Source of the DNA: Limonium bicolor
Taxonomy: Eukaryota; Streptophyta; Magnoliopsida; Caryophyllales; Plumbaginaceae
NCBI GenBank assembly: GCA_023374045.1
Contig: CM041776.1
Location: forward strand, 322,363,925-322,427,924
DNA length: 64,000 nucleotides
Reading direction: 5' to 3'
The notes beneath the pieces are model-generated. The model saw only the letters and a program-made list of their open reading frames with translations. It did not search any database and had not been told where the DNA came from. A program made the translations under genes and the position numbers. Of this stretch, positions 34,510 through 48,239 are shown piece by piece (within the stretch, counting starts at the first letter, position 1; every line of letters begins with the position of its first letter).

Positions 34510-35793
34510 TATGAAATTCTTTGGGGATTATGATGATGCTCTATGTTGGTTATTAGGCGTGTAGGTGCAAGCTTGCAGGTGGAATTCTTTTTTCTGGGTC
34601 TCTCGTTTTCCTTTCATTTGTTTAAAGATGACTTTCTTTGAACAAATTAGATAGGTGATTGTAAAGCCATTGCCTTGTCGATATGTGTTGCTATGGCCAC
34701 TAATAAAATTCATTGATATGAGATCTCCTACACCCCCCAGTTAGCGTTAAGTGGTAGCTCGACTCCATACAGACTGATTAAGAGATTTGATAAAAAAATT
34801 ATGCCGTCTTTGAAAATACACGAATCAATCAATCTTCGTGTTTCTGTGGTGCAGACGGCAGTGTGAGAATTAGTTCTCGAACTACACTGAAACACGAATA
34901 AGCTAGGCATCTCTTAAACAGATAAGACCACGAAGAATTACCCAAATCCATCGCCAAGTAATAATGGTGGCTAGTTAGCATGCCACTTCAGGCAGAACGC
35001 AAGTTGCTAAAACAAAAATCTGAATCAGGGGAAATTTCTGGGTTTTAAGGCATCAGATTACAATTTTCTTCAACCTCACTGACGTTTTGAACCACTACTC
35101 ACACTGGCGACATTTCAAGCGCATCTTTTTTCCTGACCAAGCGCTTGAAAGTTAGCGGTTTTGCTTGATGCGTATGGACGGCAGCTCCCCAAGCAGTGCA
35201 GCAATAAAAAATGCTCGTGGGTCATTTAATCTGTGGCATGGTAATAAGGAGGTGACCATCAGGAGGTGACCATCATAAGACGAAAGTTGCTAGCAAAGGT
35301 CACAATAAAAATTATGTTCCATATTGAGAAAGCTTCAAAGCAGCTGGCAGGCATGATTGGTTCCAAATTTTGACCACATCAATTTAAGAGGAAGTTCATA
35401 TCAGTGTAGACTGATATAGGATGTATCTTAACAAATAGCATCATGAAACACAAAAGTTGGCAAGTCATTTCTTTGGCCAGAAACTTCTTCAGTCATAGAT
35501 TTTAGTTTTAGCATTAATATAAAAAACAGCTGCATGTCAAGGCAAAGCAGAAATTCATGAACGAAAGATGTGATAGTTGCCACCTCAAGAGATCACGGAG
35601 AATCACAACAAACCCAATCCAAATAACCAGACAGAAGATGAAAATTACAGACCGTATCCTGATTGTGATTACACATCAGTGAAGAGAACGAAGTGAATTA
35701 TACATGGTTAAACCACTTTTTCACAACAATAGATCAGAAAAGATAGAAGAAATAAATATTTCTCATACATGGAGTTTATTTAAATAGCTGTCA
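34510..35793. other. Facing 3' UTRs and intergenic DNA
   Basis: A plus-strand polyadenylation signal TAATAAAATT lies near 34700. The rest is non-coding and lies between the convergent P4H-like and CHCH genes. Confidence 0.5.
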
Positions 35794-35982
35794 TCAACCA
35801 CCTTTATCATTTGTCACTGATGTTGTAGAAGAGTTGGGCTTCTTCATAGTACAAGAGGACTTGAAGGCTTCAATTTGTGCTTGGCACTTCACATAGTCTC
35901 CTCCTTTGTTCTCTTCCAGACACTTTTGCAAAGCCTCAACATCACAAGGTGACATTATTTTCTTGCTGCCTGCTTTCTCCAT
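35794..35982 (-). CDS. Small CHCH-type twin-cysteine protein (62 aa)
   Basis: This is a short intact ORF on the minus strand, MEKAGSKKIMSPCDVEALQK, continuing to a Ser/Thr-rich tail. Four cysteines at residues 13, 21, 33 and 44 form CX7C and CX10C pairs in a helix-hairpin pattern. It resembles plant Cox19/CHCH-family proteins, which are small intermembrane-space factors of mitochondria imported by oxidative folding. The spacing differs from classic twin CX9C, so the subfamily is uncertain. A 5' UTR intron is supported: donor AACAGAG|GTGAGTT at about 36543 and acceptor TATAG at about 35997, just before the ATG. The leader exon would lie at about 36544-36650. The gene is convergent with the P4H-like gene. 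Confidence 0.75.
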   Translation of the reverse strand: MEKAGSKKIMSPCDVEALQKCLEENKGGDYVKCQAQIEAFKSSCTMKKPNSSTTSVTNDKGG

Positions 35983-36699
35983 TTGGCCCTGGGCCTATAC
36001 GCAAAAAGAAACAGAAGAGATTAGTAATCATATACAGAACTGCTAAGCTGAACTCAAACAATTGCTTTTTATTATTGCAAATAAATACTCTCTTGCAAAA
36101 TACTAAAACATAAATTGTAAAAGCATATCGAGGGGCAATACAAAAACATCACACGACAACTATCAGGTATTCTTGCACAATTGACTCACTGATTATACAC
36201 CACTGCTGTCTCTCACAGAGAAACCCACTGAGCTTTGGGGGTAAAATTATTGAACACATGTCGTAACTCTAAAGGAACCTACATTCTCGAATGTTGTGGA
36301 CTTGCTGGTTTCAGATAAAAGAGAAAATCCCATCCTTTTTTATCTGAACGATCATCATAAGTGCGTCTAAGCTAATAATTCAATGAAAAGACTGAATCAA
36401 AACACACGAGCTTAATTCGAAGCAGATAATTTTTCATAAAGCGAACAAAAGCATTTAAACATATGATTAATCTAATACGACATGTTGAACAATTGAAAGA
36501 TAAAAACAGGAACTTCCGGGGAGAAAAAAGGATTATAACTCACCTCTGTTACCAGGATTCTGCAGGCACGGGTCGAAACTGAGACAAAGCTATACAGCTC
36601 CGAAAACGAAGCTCGGCTCCTAGATCAAACGTTTGCACTCTCCTCCTAAAGAGCCCGCCGACTCTCGAAGACCGAAGGCAGAACTCATTCACTTGCGAA

Positions 36700-37634
36700 A
36701 TGAAGGGACCGATTCAACCAAAATTTTAGGCGACAAGATTATTGGGTGATTGGGCCTATGATTGGGCCGTATATCCGAAGCCAGCTCAAAACCCAGATGT
36801 TGAACTTGAGGTGTGGCGTTTGGACAAGTCTTTACCCCAGTCACCACCATCACTGCTATCGTACACTAGTTTTACACTTTGTTCTGACATTGGGGGAAGG
36901 TTTTAGCAATTATGTGGTCCTCACTTGGCTGACTAATTGTATTGATAATAGAGTAACACAATAAATCTAGTTATTTTATTTTGATGCCCAAATCAATTGA
37001 TTTTAAGTCGTGGTAAGTGACTATTAGTTGAAAATTAATTAGACCAATGTTAGATGATATCGAGATATGCTATGTAAAAGTAACATTAAACACAAACATA
37101 CCAGGTTACTATAGACGTAAGAACTCTTTTGTGAAATACATACATTTGTATGGTCTATGCATATAAAACTCAACAATAATGTGAACTTTTTAAGATTCTT
37201 TACAGATTTGTTTTAACAAGTTATCAAAGTTTGATTGCACCTCAAAAGATCCTAGAGGAAAAGAAAGTATGTGATTATGATGGGGAAAATCACCATCTAA
37301 AGAAGCAAAGAAAAAACCAATTAATAAAGAGGGGTTGTCTAAATATGGGTTTTTGTCAGCCTCGAGCATAATCAAGATCAGCTTCTGTTTTGTTCAAACA
37401 AACAAAAAAAAAATACTAGCTTCTCCTTCTAAGCATATAGCCAAGTGTTAAAGTTGCACTTGATTCCACTTCCAGCCAATGCACTCATTCTTCCATGTTC
37501 TCTCATGAAAGCTCTGTAGCGACATCACCCCAAGTGCCTAGAAGTCCTGCGAGAAAAAATAACCCAACAATCCAGGCTATCCTTGCGGAAAATAAAAGGC
37601 AAAAAAACACAACTTGATACGGGCACATTTGGGC
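36700..37634. other. Intergenic DNA upstream of the CHCH gene
   Basis: No gene or repeat is recognised. The region includes the CHCH promoter side and ends at the LINE target duplication. Confidence 0.5.
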
Positions 37635-38638
37635 ATATATATATGTTTTTTTTTTATCAAAGTTCCGCATTCCATATATATTGAAAGACATCAAAGTAAA
37701 GCATCAAAAGTATTACAGCCAACATGAGTCCCAGACTGCCTAGTAACCAAAGTTTTAGCTCCACAAGCTAAACTTACTGCCAAGGGAATTTCTCCCCCTT
37801 TCCAGATCCTCCACTTGGGACTGTCATAAAAAAGTTTAGAAACTAGATAAGCAGGAAATTGTCTAAACATACTATTACAATCATAAAACTTAATGAGAGA
37901 CATTTGATTGAAACCGAGAGCTAAGTCTGAGGAGAATCTGCTTGACATCAAACCATCTTCCATCACATCCTTGCAGACTGTGGTAGTTTGTTTCAGGTTT
38001 AGTTGAATGTGGATTTTGGTGAAACCTTCATCTCTTGCCAACTTGATTCCTTCAATAATTGTCTAAATCTCCATCTCATGTTCTTCTTTCTGCGGAGAGT
38101 TTTTGAGGTTGAAGGCCATTCTTGGATGGTTTCCATGGTCAATGAGTAACCCTGCTGAGACAGATGATTGACCTTTCTTCCTGTAACAAGAATTCACAAG
38201 TAAGATCTCATCTTGTAACAGATTAGCATTATTCTCGTATTCTCTTTTCCCATCTTTATGATTTAGTTTTTTTTCATAACAAGAAGTGAAAGCTATATTA
38301 GACTCAATACAACTCATAACAACAAACTCAGGATTGTGTTTAGCTTGGTTTTTTCCATCATAAATCGCCCATATATGATTAGCCACTGTTGACGTTTTCC
38401 TGCTTGACCATATTTTTGCTTTCTGAATGAGCCAGTCTTGAATAGCCCCACTGTGGTAATCAGGAATATCTTTCAGATCAATAATCTTATCCCAGTGAAT
38501 TCTGCCGGTTCAACACAGGAAGAGATTATGGATATCAGTATCCAGGTCTCCATAAAAACCACATTTACCTGTGCCTCCTATCCTCTTAGCCAAGGAAGAT
38601 GATTATTGAGCAGCTTCCAGCATAGAAGTTTAACTCTC

Positions 38639-38656
38639 GGGGGGGGGGGGGGGGGG
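38639..38656 (+). repeat. 18-base poly-G tract inside LINE ORF2
   Basis: The plus strand has 18 consecutive G (C run on the coding strand). It interrupts the LINE frame and encodes an artificial Pro run. Confidence 0.95.
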
Positions 38657-40532
38657 AGAGTTTAGCAGAGACTCTTGAGATGAAGTCCCAAGTGCCTCGG
38701 TCAATGGTAGAACTGTTGTTCTGATTCTTGTTGTCTTGCATCAGCATATATCCTTGTTTTACTGAGTACTCCTTGTCTTTTGAGGAGTGCCAAATCCATT
38801 TGTCTTCTTTCTCATAATCAAATTTGATAGAACAAATATCCTCTCTATCGACCGGTAAAAAAGAAGAATTTATCACAGCAGCATTCCAGGTTTTACCTTC
38901 TTGGTCCATTAGGTCTCTAACCAAAGAGATTCTTGGGTGGTTTTATTTGGGAGAGATGATCTTAAAGTTACCATTTCTAGGCACCCAGGGGGAATCCCAA
39001 ATCTTTGTGTTATTGCCATTGTCAATTTCCTTCCTAAACCCCGCTTTCATTAGATGCAAGCTAGAGATGAGGGATTTCCAAATTGGGCTGTCCTTATTTG
39101 AAGGTTTAGCATTGAGGATGTTATGGTTAGGGAAGTAAATGGCTTTCAAGGTGCGGGCAACCAGAGAGTCAGGGGTAATCAGGAGGTTCCAAATCTGTTT
39201 TGCTAATATTGCCTGATTAAAGTCTTTGGAGAATCTGATTCCCAGCCCCCCATTTTCTTTCTTAGAGCAGATCTTTTCCCATTTAGTCCAGTACATGGGT
39301 TTTTTGACACCTCTACCAGCCCACCAGAATTTGGATATAATGGAATCCATTTTCTTGACAATATGATTAGGGATTTTAAGAATGGACATAGTCAGAGAGG
39401 GAATGGACATGAGAACACTGAAAGTCAGAACTGACCTAGCTGCTTGGGAAATAGGTCTACTCCAACTTTGAATTCTTTTCCTTAAGGCATCAAGGAGATA
39501 ACTGAAGGTGTCATTTTTGTTTCTTCGTCGATCTTGGTGGGTAAACCACAAGTACTTCTTGAAATGGGGAATAATTTGGACGTTGAGACAGTTAGCCATA
39601 AGAACTTTGGATTGGGGATCCACTTTTTTACTGAACAGGATTTCTGATTTTTGATGATTGATTTCAAGCCCAGAAGCACTAAGAAAGTTGTCTAGAATCC
39701 TTCCTAGAAACTCAACATTATGCATGCTAGCAGTACCATACAGGGTCATGTCGTCTGCAAAAGCTAGATGGGATATGTTTGGAGTGTCCTTGTTGATTTT
39801 GATCCCTTGGAAGCTGTTATCCTCCATGGCTTTATGAGAGCTCTGGAAAGGGCTTCTTGAGTAAGAATGAAGATAAAGGGAGAGAGGGGATCTCCTTGCC
39901 TGATTCCTCTATGTTGAGTGAATTTTTTCCGGGAGAACCATTTAAAATGACAGCTCCCCTAACTGAGGTGATGCAATTCATGGCTGGGATTCTCCAACTA
40001 TCAGGAAAGCCCATGGCTTTCAGCATGTTATCAATAAAGGACCACTCAAGCCTATCGTAGGCTTTACTTAGGTCAATTTTACAAGCAAACATGGGTTTTT
40101 CAATGGCTTGGGTTTTGGCTATCTTGTTGTGCAATTCTCCTGCAAGGATTATATTGTCAGTGATGAGGGCTATGGGTCTGAAATTGTTAAGGTGGGTAGC
40201 TCCTGGAATCTTAGGAATAAGCGTGATGTAGTAGTCATTCAGGGATGGGGGAAGTGGTTACCCATTAAGAATATCCATAGCCAATTGGCTCACCTGACTG
40301 CCTAAGATGTGCCAAAACTATGGGCCAGGGGCTTTATCAAGGCCAAATCTTTAACACAGTCCTTGAAGGTCTCAGCTTGAGTATAGACTTTACTCAGAGA
40401 GGAGATATGGTCATAGGTGAGAGCATTCTCAACTAGATGATAAGGAATTGGAGGAGGCAGGGCTGGTACTATGGAAAAGTTTTGAAAATGATTCCTAGAA
40501 ATGTGATCCAACTCTTCCCATTTGAAAGCCAT

Positions 40533-43428
40533 TGTAACACCCCCGGTTTTCACACCCTATTTTTTTTTACTTGACTTGTACAACTTTCTACAATATTTTC
40601 AGCGGAAGACTAAATAACACTAAGCCAAACCGGAGCGCTACCGCACACACCCACCACCCTAGTGTGGATGCTAAGGCTAATCCACCTACAACCTAACTCC
40701 CGAGACATGCTCCAAGGAGTTTCCACTCAAATAAATAAAATTCCTAAGTTATGTCGCCGCGTTCCCTTGTCCCAAGCTCAAGAGCAATATCACACAAAGA
40801 ATCAACTTCACCTGCAACCATAAACACAAATCTGTGGCCAGCAAGCAATCACACTAAGGGGCCACAGGCACAAACCAGAAAACGACAACAAAGCTGAGTA
40901 ACAATATCACACCCTGTAAAATATTCTTTTCTTTGGGAAACCTTTTTATAGCCATAAAAGCACACAGCAGCACAAACAACCATGTTTTTAACCAAAACAC
41001 AAGTTCCAACACACTTACCTTCCTTGAGACATTTTACCTTAACACAAACCACCTGTTCATAATGATATCACAATCACAGCAATCTCACCAGAGACATAAA
41101 TCCAATAATATTTTAGAAACCACATAACACTTTTTCACCACCATATACATCTCTAATCCACCGGATCATAACTCATATAACCACAGTAAATTCGCCACAA
41201 AACAAGGCTATTTGTATTTTGGAAACCACATAACAATTTCCACCAATTTGTATCTCACTATTAACATTCCACCAATCCGCGGGCACATCGGTCTTTCGAC
41301 AAAGAGCTTCTAGGCTCTCGGACCCTTGGACAAATAACTCACCACCTCACCCCATGTCCTTAAGTGTGCACACCCCCTATGAATCATCAGTCCATAGAGT
41401 AGATCATGAAATACATTGGTAGGAGCAAAAATTCAATGAATGAACAACCATGGCCTCGACAAATTGAATGAGCTAACCATAGCTCAACAGTTTTGAAATA
41501 CATATTCCAAATTCACACTTCCACCACCACAAGTAATATCAACCTTTCCAACATATAAAGATCATCCATCATATAAAATAGCTCAAAATAACCACCAACC
41601 AAAGGTTAGCAATAGACAAGCTTAATCACATATTAAAGTACAAACATCCACCTTTAAAATTAAAACATGTATAAGGTTTAGACTTGTATAACTTTGTTCC
41701 ACCTTAATTTACACTCAATTAAAATCAATCATAGGTCAACAAGCATTCCACACCAAGAAGTAGTCACCTAAAATCATTCCAAAACCTTTCAAGGCTAAAC
41801 CAAGCAACAAGCACAAGTAAAACAAGTTAGCAACTCTCATATCAAATTTACACACTTGTAAAATTACCTTGATAACATCATAAAAAGACCATTTAAGCTT
41901 CACAAATCATAGAATCAATAAATTCCAAGAAACCTCCTTAGAAAGCTTAAAAACTCATTTTGACCAAAATCACTTCTTACCAACTATCTTCCCAAGGGAT
42001 TTTCGATCTAAACTTTTAACCACGTCCCTATATCCACAGTAAAAGTATCCCCACAAAATATTAACTCAAGATCAGTTCGGGAACTCATTTAACCACTCAG
42101 AAATGCTTAAAACACATTTTTTCTCATATTGGCTTTCTTACCATGTCTAACCGACTTAAATCTCCATTCGACTTTATTTTTCAACCGCAAACATATGATC
42201 ACTATTCAAGACAACCCTCAAAATTTCAGCTCAAAACCATGTCGGAAACTGATCTAAAAGTTTCTAAAGCTTAAAGCTCATTTTCCCCCATTTTTAAAGT
42301 TCCTTAGGGTTTTCCTACCTCCCAACCTTATTTCGACTTGATTTTCTTGGGTAATCACTAAGTCTTCATCCTAAGTTTACTGTTAAAATTTTAAGAAAAG
42401 GAGAAGGGATTCGTAGGTAACCTAGTAGAATGATTTAAGAAAGAAATAAGCTTTAAAGGAGAAATTGATGTGCATAGATGTTACCAGGACACTCCTTGCC
42501 ATTTTAGCCACGACCTTACAAGTCCCTTAGCTAATTGAATCAATTTATTCCACCAACCAATTCGTCCAAGGTCACTAGATGCTTCTCCCTCCTTGAAATC
42601 TTGTTTTTCCTTGATTTCTAGCTTAAATCTCCTTCTCTAATGGGGTGTTGCGTTCTATGAGCTTCTAGGACTTCTAATGGCGTGTGAGTGTGTAGAGAAT
42701 AGCAAATAAGCCAGGCCCCATCTCCTCTATATAGGCATGAATGGACTTCAAATGGGAGTTAATTTTACTTCATAATTAAGTGTAATGATTAAAGAGATAA
42801 ACCTTATCCTTTGTAACCCCTTAGATGATGGACACTTGGCTAAGACTAATCCCAGCCCTTGGAGTGGCTATATTCATCATTAATGAAGGATAAAGTTCTT
42901 GATAAGGCTTATCCTTATAATGATTATATAAAGACAAAATAGAAAGATGTCTTCACTTACAGCCTCGGATCGTAGATATTTTGCTAGGATAAATCTCCAC
43001 CATCCATGTGTGACCTCCCCCCAATAATTAAGGTGACACAAGGCTTCTCTTGATTGGACCATGTGTAGCTAATCATCTCGTGACACCTTGACGCTTACAT
43101 CATCGTTATGTCATGCCGACATCATCGCTGCATCATCACTGCATCACCACTACATCATCATTGCATCATCATGGTCAAAGTTGACCATTGACCAAGGTTT
43201 GACCATCATCCAATGTTTGACTGAGGTTAGACCAAGGTTGACCAAGGTTTGACCACAGTTGACCGGGGCTTCTTGGACTCTAAGTAACTCCTTGAAATTT
43301 CAGTGTTTTTCGGAACTTTTGAATTAGGGTTTCTTGGTTGATTCCTGACCTCTAGGGTTTCCTGATGTCTCTAATAATTCCTATGGAACTATGGTTTCCA
43401 TTAGGGTTACAAAAATTCGGGTATTACA
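40533..43428 (-). repeat. LARD 3' LTR (2,896 bp)
   Basis: This is a direct repeat of 44184-47109, with colinear identity throughout. Most differences are 1-4 bp indels. The distal end contains TTGACCA-rich and CATCATC-rich subrepeats (about 43090-43260). Confidence 0.95.
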
Positions 43429-44168
43429 TTCTCCCCCGTTAAACAAAGCTTCGTCCTCGAAGCTTGAACTCACCTCACAATAACATCACATAACAATAAG
43501 ACTTATCAACACTATTTCTCCACTATACGCTTATATCCAGATAACAACACAAAGATTCTCAACCACCACAAGTGATTTATACAACTACCTCAAATAATTT
43601 ACCACATAAAATAACAGCATTCACCACATTCAATAATACCCCATCTACTTCGGGTAATTCACCAGATAGCAAAGATAACAATTTTAGATCATATAAACAT
43701 GCAAAACACTTTAAGTGTCATATTACATCAATCTCATATATTAATATCAATCTATCCTCAATTATTTCACCACTAATCAACACCTATGTCTTACACCTAC
43801 CACGCTTCCACTGCGTTACTCTGACCTTAATTTTTATGATCACTTGCAGGATGCTTTAGGAATCCTCCAACCTTGCCATGGTCAGTGCCAGTGTTGAACT
43901 ATCCTTCCACCTTAATTTGTGTTTAGTTTCCCTTGATCTGACCAGGATCAAGGTCAACCTTCCACGTCAGATTCAAGCAATTTGCACAATTAAACAAGTT
44001 CCAGTATTATCCTAGTGTAGCCCTAATTATCCGGCGATCACAACTAATTCCAAACAATCAAACAAATAGGTAACAAGCAACAAACATAATTCCCATCCCC
44101 ACGGCTTGTCAAATTTTTAAGCCTAGATTTAATCTTAACTCAGCCAAAGCTCCCTAAAGACCAAACTT
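43429..44168 (-). other. LARD internal domain, non-coding
   Basis: This is AT-rich sequence without retroviral-type domains. The first bases by the left LTR (TTCTCCCCCG) form the polypurine tract on the element strand. Confidence 0.8.
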
Positions 44169-44180
44169 GCTCTGATACCA
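44169..44180 (-). other. LARD primer-binding site (tRNA-Met type)
   Basis: The minus strand reads TGGTATCAGAGC, identical to the PBS of the Copia element at 7264. Confidence 0.93.
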
Positions 44181-44183
44181 CTC

Positions 44184-47109
44184 TGTAACACCCCGGTTTT
44201 CACACCCTATTTTTTTTTACTTGACTTGTACAACTTTCTACAATATTTTACAACGGAAGACTAAATAACACCTAAGCCAAACCGGAGCGCTACCGCCACA
44301 TCCACCCACCAACTAGTGTGGATGCTAAGGCTAATCCACCTACAACCTAACTCCCGGAACATGCTCCAAGGAGTTTGCCACTTACAAATAAATAAAATTC
44401 CTAGTTATGTCGGAGCGTTCCCTTGTCCCAAGCTCAAGAGCAATCACACAAAGAATCAACTTCACCTGCAACCATAAACACAAATCTGTGGCCAGCAAGC
44501 AATCACACTAAGGGGCCACAGGCACAAACTAGAAAACGACAACAAAGCTGAGTAACAAATATCACACCCTGTAAAATTCATTCTTTCTTTGGGAAACCTT
44601 TTTAGCAGCATAAAAGCACACAACAGCACAAACAACCATGTTATCAACCAAAACACAAGTTCACAACACACTTACCTTCCTTGAGACATTTTACCTTAAC
44701 ACAAACCACCTGTTCATAATGATATCACAATCACAGCAATCTCACCAGAGACATAAATCCAATAATATTTTGGAAACCACTATACTTTTCACCACCATAT
44801 ACATCTCTAATCCACCAGATCATAACTCATATAACCACAGTAAATTCGCCACAAAACAAGGCTATTTGTATTTTGGAAACCTCATAACAATTTCCACCAA
44901 TTTGTATCTCAATTATTAACATTCCACCAATCCACGGGCACACCGGTCTTTCGACAAAGAGCTTCTAGGCTCTCGGACCCTTGGACAAATAACTCACCAC
45001 CTCACCCCATGTCCTTAAGTGTGCACACCCCCTATGAATCATCAGTCCATAGAGTAGATCATGAAATACATTGGCAGGAGCAAAAATTCAATGAATGAAC
45101 AACCATGGCTCGACAAATTGAATGAGCTAACCATAGCTCAACAGTTTTGAAATACATATTTCCAAATTCACACTTCCACCACCACAAGTAATATCAACCT
45201 TTCCAACATATAAAGATCATCCACAATCATATAAAATAGCTCAAAATAACCACAACCAACGGTTAGCAATAGACACTTAATCACATATTAAAGTACAAAC
45301 AATCCACCTTTAAAATTAAAACAATGTATAAGGTTAGACTTGTATAACTTTGTTCTGCCTTAATTTACACTCAATTAAATCAATCATAGGTCAACAAGCA
45401 TTCCACACCAAGAGTAGTCACCTAAAATCATTCCAAAACCTTTCAAGGCTAAAGCAAGCAACAAAACACAAGTAAAACAAGTTAGCAACTCTCATATCAA
45501 ATTTACACACTTGTAAAATTACCTTGATAACATCATAAAAAGACCATTTAAGCTTCACAAAATCATAGAATCAATAAATTTCCAAGAAACCACCTTAGAA
45601 GCTTAAAAACTCATTTTTAACCAAAATCACTTCTTACCAACTATCTTCCCAAGGGATTTTCGATCTAAACTTTTAACCACGTCCCTATATCCACAGTAAA
45701 AGTATCCCCACAAAATATTAACTCAAATCAGTTCGGGAACTCATTTAACCACTCAGAAATGCTTAAAACACATTTTCTCATATTTGGCTTCCTTACCATG
45801 TCTAACCGACTTGAATATCTCCATTTGACTTTATTTTTGAACCACAACCATATGATCACTATTCAAGACAACCCTAAAATTTCAGCTCAAAACCATGTCG
45901 GAAACTGATCTAACAAGTTTCTAAAGCTTAAAGCTCATTTTCCCCCATTTTCAAAGTTCCTTAGGGTTTTCCTACCTCCCAACCTTATTTCAACTTGATT
46001 TTCTAGGGTAATCACTAAGTCTTCATCCTAAGTTTACTGTTACAATTTTAAGAAAATAGGAGAAGGGATTCGTAGGTAACCTAGTAGAATGATTTAAGAA
46101 AGAAAATAAGCTTAACGGAGAAATTGATGTGCATAGATGTTACCTGGACACTCCTTGCCATTTTAGCCACGACCTTAAAAGTCCATTAGCTAATTGAATC
46201 AATTTATTCCACCAACCAATTCGCCCAAGGTCACCAGCTGCTTCTCCCCCTCCTTGAAATCTTGTTTTTCCTTGATTTCTAGCTTAAATCTTCTTCTCTA
46301 ATGGTGGGTGTTATGTTCTATGAGCTTCTATGGACTTCTAATGGCGTGTGAGTGTGTAGAGAATAGCAAATAAGCCAGGCCCCCATCTCCTCTTATATAG
46401 GCATGAATGGACTTCAAATGGGAGTTAATTTTACTTCATAATTAAGTGTAATGATTAAAAGATAAACCTTATCCTTTGTAACCCCTTAGATGATGGACAC
46501 TTGGCTAAGAATAATCCCAGCCCTTGGAGTGGCTATCTTCATCATTAATGAAGGGATAAGGTTCTTGATAAGGCTTATCCTTATAATGATTACATAAAGA
46601 CAAAATAGAAAGATGTCTTCACTTACAGCCGTCGGATCGTAGATATTTTGCTAGGATAAATCTCCACCATCCATGTGTGACCTCCCCCCAATAATTAAGG
46701 TGACACAAGGCTTCTCTTGATTGGACCATGTGTAGCTAATCATCTCTTGACATCTCAACACTTACATCATCGTTATGTCATGCCGACATCATCGTTGTAT
46801 CATCACTGCATCACCACTACATCATCATTGCATCATCATGGTCAAAGTTGACCATTGACCAAGGTTTGACCATCGTCCAATGTTTGACTGAGGTTAGACC
46901 AAGGTTGACCAAGGTTTGACCACAGTTGACCGGGGCTTCTTGGACTCTAAGTAACTCCCTGAAATTTCAGTGTTTTTTGGAACTTTTTGAATTAAGGTTT
47001 CTCCAGGGTTTCTTGGTTGATTTCTGACCTCTAGGGTTTCCTGATGTTCTCTAATAATTCCTATGGAACTATGGTTTCCATTAGGGTTACAAAAATTCGG
47101 GGTATTACA
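44184..47109 (-). repeat. LARD 5' LTR (2,926 bp)
   Basis: This is the upstream LTR for the minus-strand element, separated from the PBS by 3 bases (CTC on the plus strand). Confidence 0.95.
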
Positions 47110-48239
47110 GCCATGTTACCATTCTCATCTTCTAATCCAAAAATTGAATTTCTCCTTCTGTTAGCAGAAGCCTTAGAGTGAAAATAAGCTGTATTCTTGT
47201 CTCCATCTTGGATCCATCTGTCCCTAGCTCTCTGTTTCCACCAAATTTCCTCCTTGTACTGAAGAAGTTCAATCTCAGCCATAAGTATTTTCATATTGGC
47301 TATACTACCCACAGATTGACTATGTAAGGGAATTTTATGGAGCTCAATGGTTTTATTCTTGATTTTGTTTTTAACTTTATGAATGTTCCAACCATTCCAA
47401 GCCTGAAGTTTTTTCTTGCAATTTTCTATATTCTCCAACAGATTAAGATTGTTAGGACCCCAGCATTCCTCCACAATCTTACTGCACTTATCCTCTAGCA
47501 GCCACATATCTTCAAACCTAAAGACAGAACTAGGCTTTTTGTGGGTACCAAGGAATTTTATGAGGAGAGGGCAGTGATCTGAATTATCACGAGGGAGATG
47601 TTGAACAGAAAGGGAGGGGAAGATCAGTTGAGCTTCAGTAGACAAGAACACACGGTCCAATCTACTAATAGACAGAAAAGGCTCAGGCTGACAGTTTGTA
47701 AAAGTAAAGGGGGATCCTATAAAACCAGCATCTATAAGATCAGCTTTGCACACAACATTTCTAAAAGGAGCCATGTGAGAGTCTAGTCTAATTCTCCCAC
47801 CACTTTTTCCTTTTTCATACATAATCTGATTAAAATCTCCTGCTACTATCCATAAGATGGACACTTGTCTCCTAAGAGCTAGAAGTAATTTCCAAGACAG
47901 GTATTTCAAATTCCAATTAGCCCACCCATAAAACCCAATGAAATAAAAATGTTCATACCTGGCAAAGAGACATCCACAGCAATGTGATGAGAAGAGGAAT
48001 TGATAACAGATATGTTGGTACCTTTAATCATAACAAAGTCAGGCCGCCACTTCTCACCACACTTGGCACCCAGAAACCATCATACAATATCCAATTCTTA
48101 CTTAATAGATCCATCTGAACAGATGATCTGTGGGTCTATATCAAAAAAACTAACTTAGGCTTGTGCTTCTTTAACAGCCCCGAAACCCAATTAACTGCCT
48201 GGGGTTGACCCAAACCCCGACAGTTGAAGCTGATGCAAC

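Larger units (their letters stand above)
40533..47109 (-). mobile_element. LARD (large retrotransposon derivative), probably Tekay/Del-related
   Basis: The 6,577-bp element has 2.9-kb LTRs and only a 755-bp interior. The LTRs begin TGTAACACCCC and end GTATTACA. A clean 5-bp target duplication GCCAT flanks it (40528-40532 and 47110-47114), located inside LINE ORF2. The PBS (44169-44180, minus strand) and the purine tract next to 43428 set the minus orientation. No gag or pol domains are present. Bases adjoining the purine tract (CTTCGAGGACGAAGC on the minus strand) resemble the tail of pol in long-LTR chromoviruses, which suggests the parent lineage. Mobilisation would need proteins supplied in trans. 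Confidence 0.92.

Noticed and set aside
36746..36964. 72-codon plus-strand open frame upstream of the CHCH gene
   Set aside because: It shows no motif and lies in the presumed promoter side; no supporting splice or start context.
43572..43859. 95-codon open frame in the LARD interior
   Set aside because: Its composition reflects AT-rich non-coding sequence; no gag or other domain is present and it lies antisense to the element.
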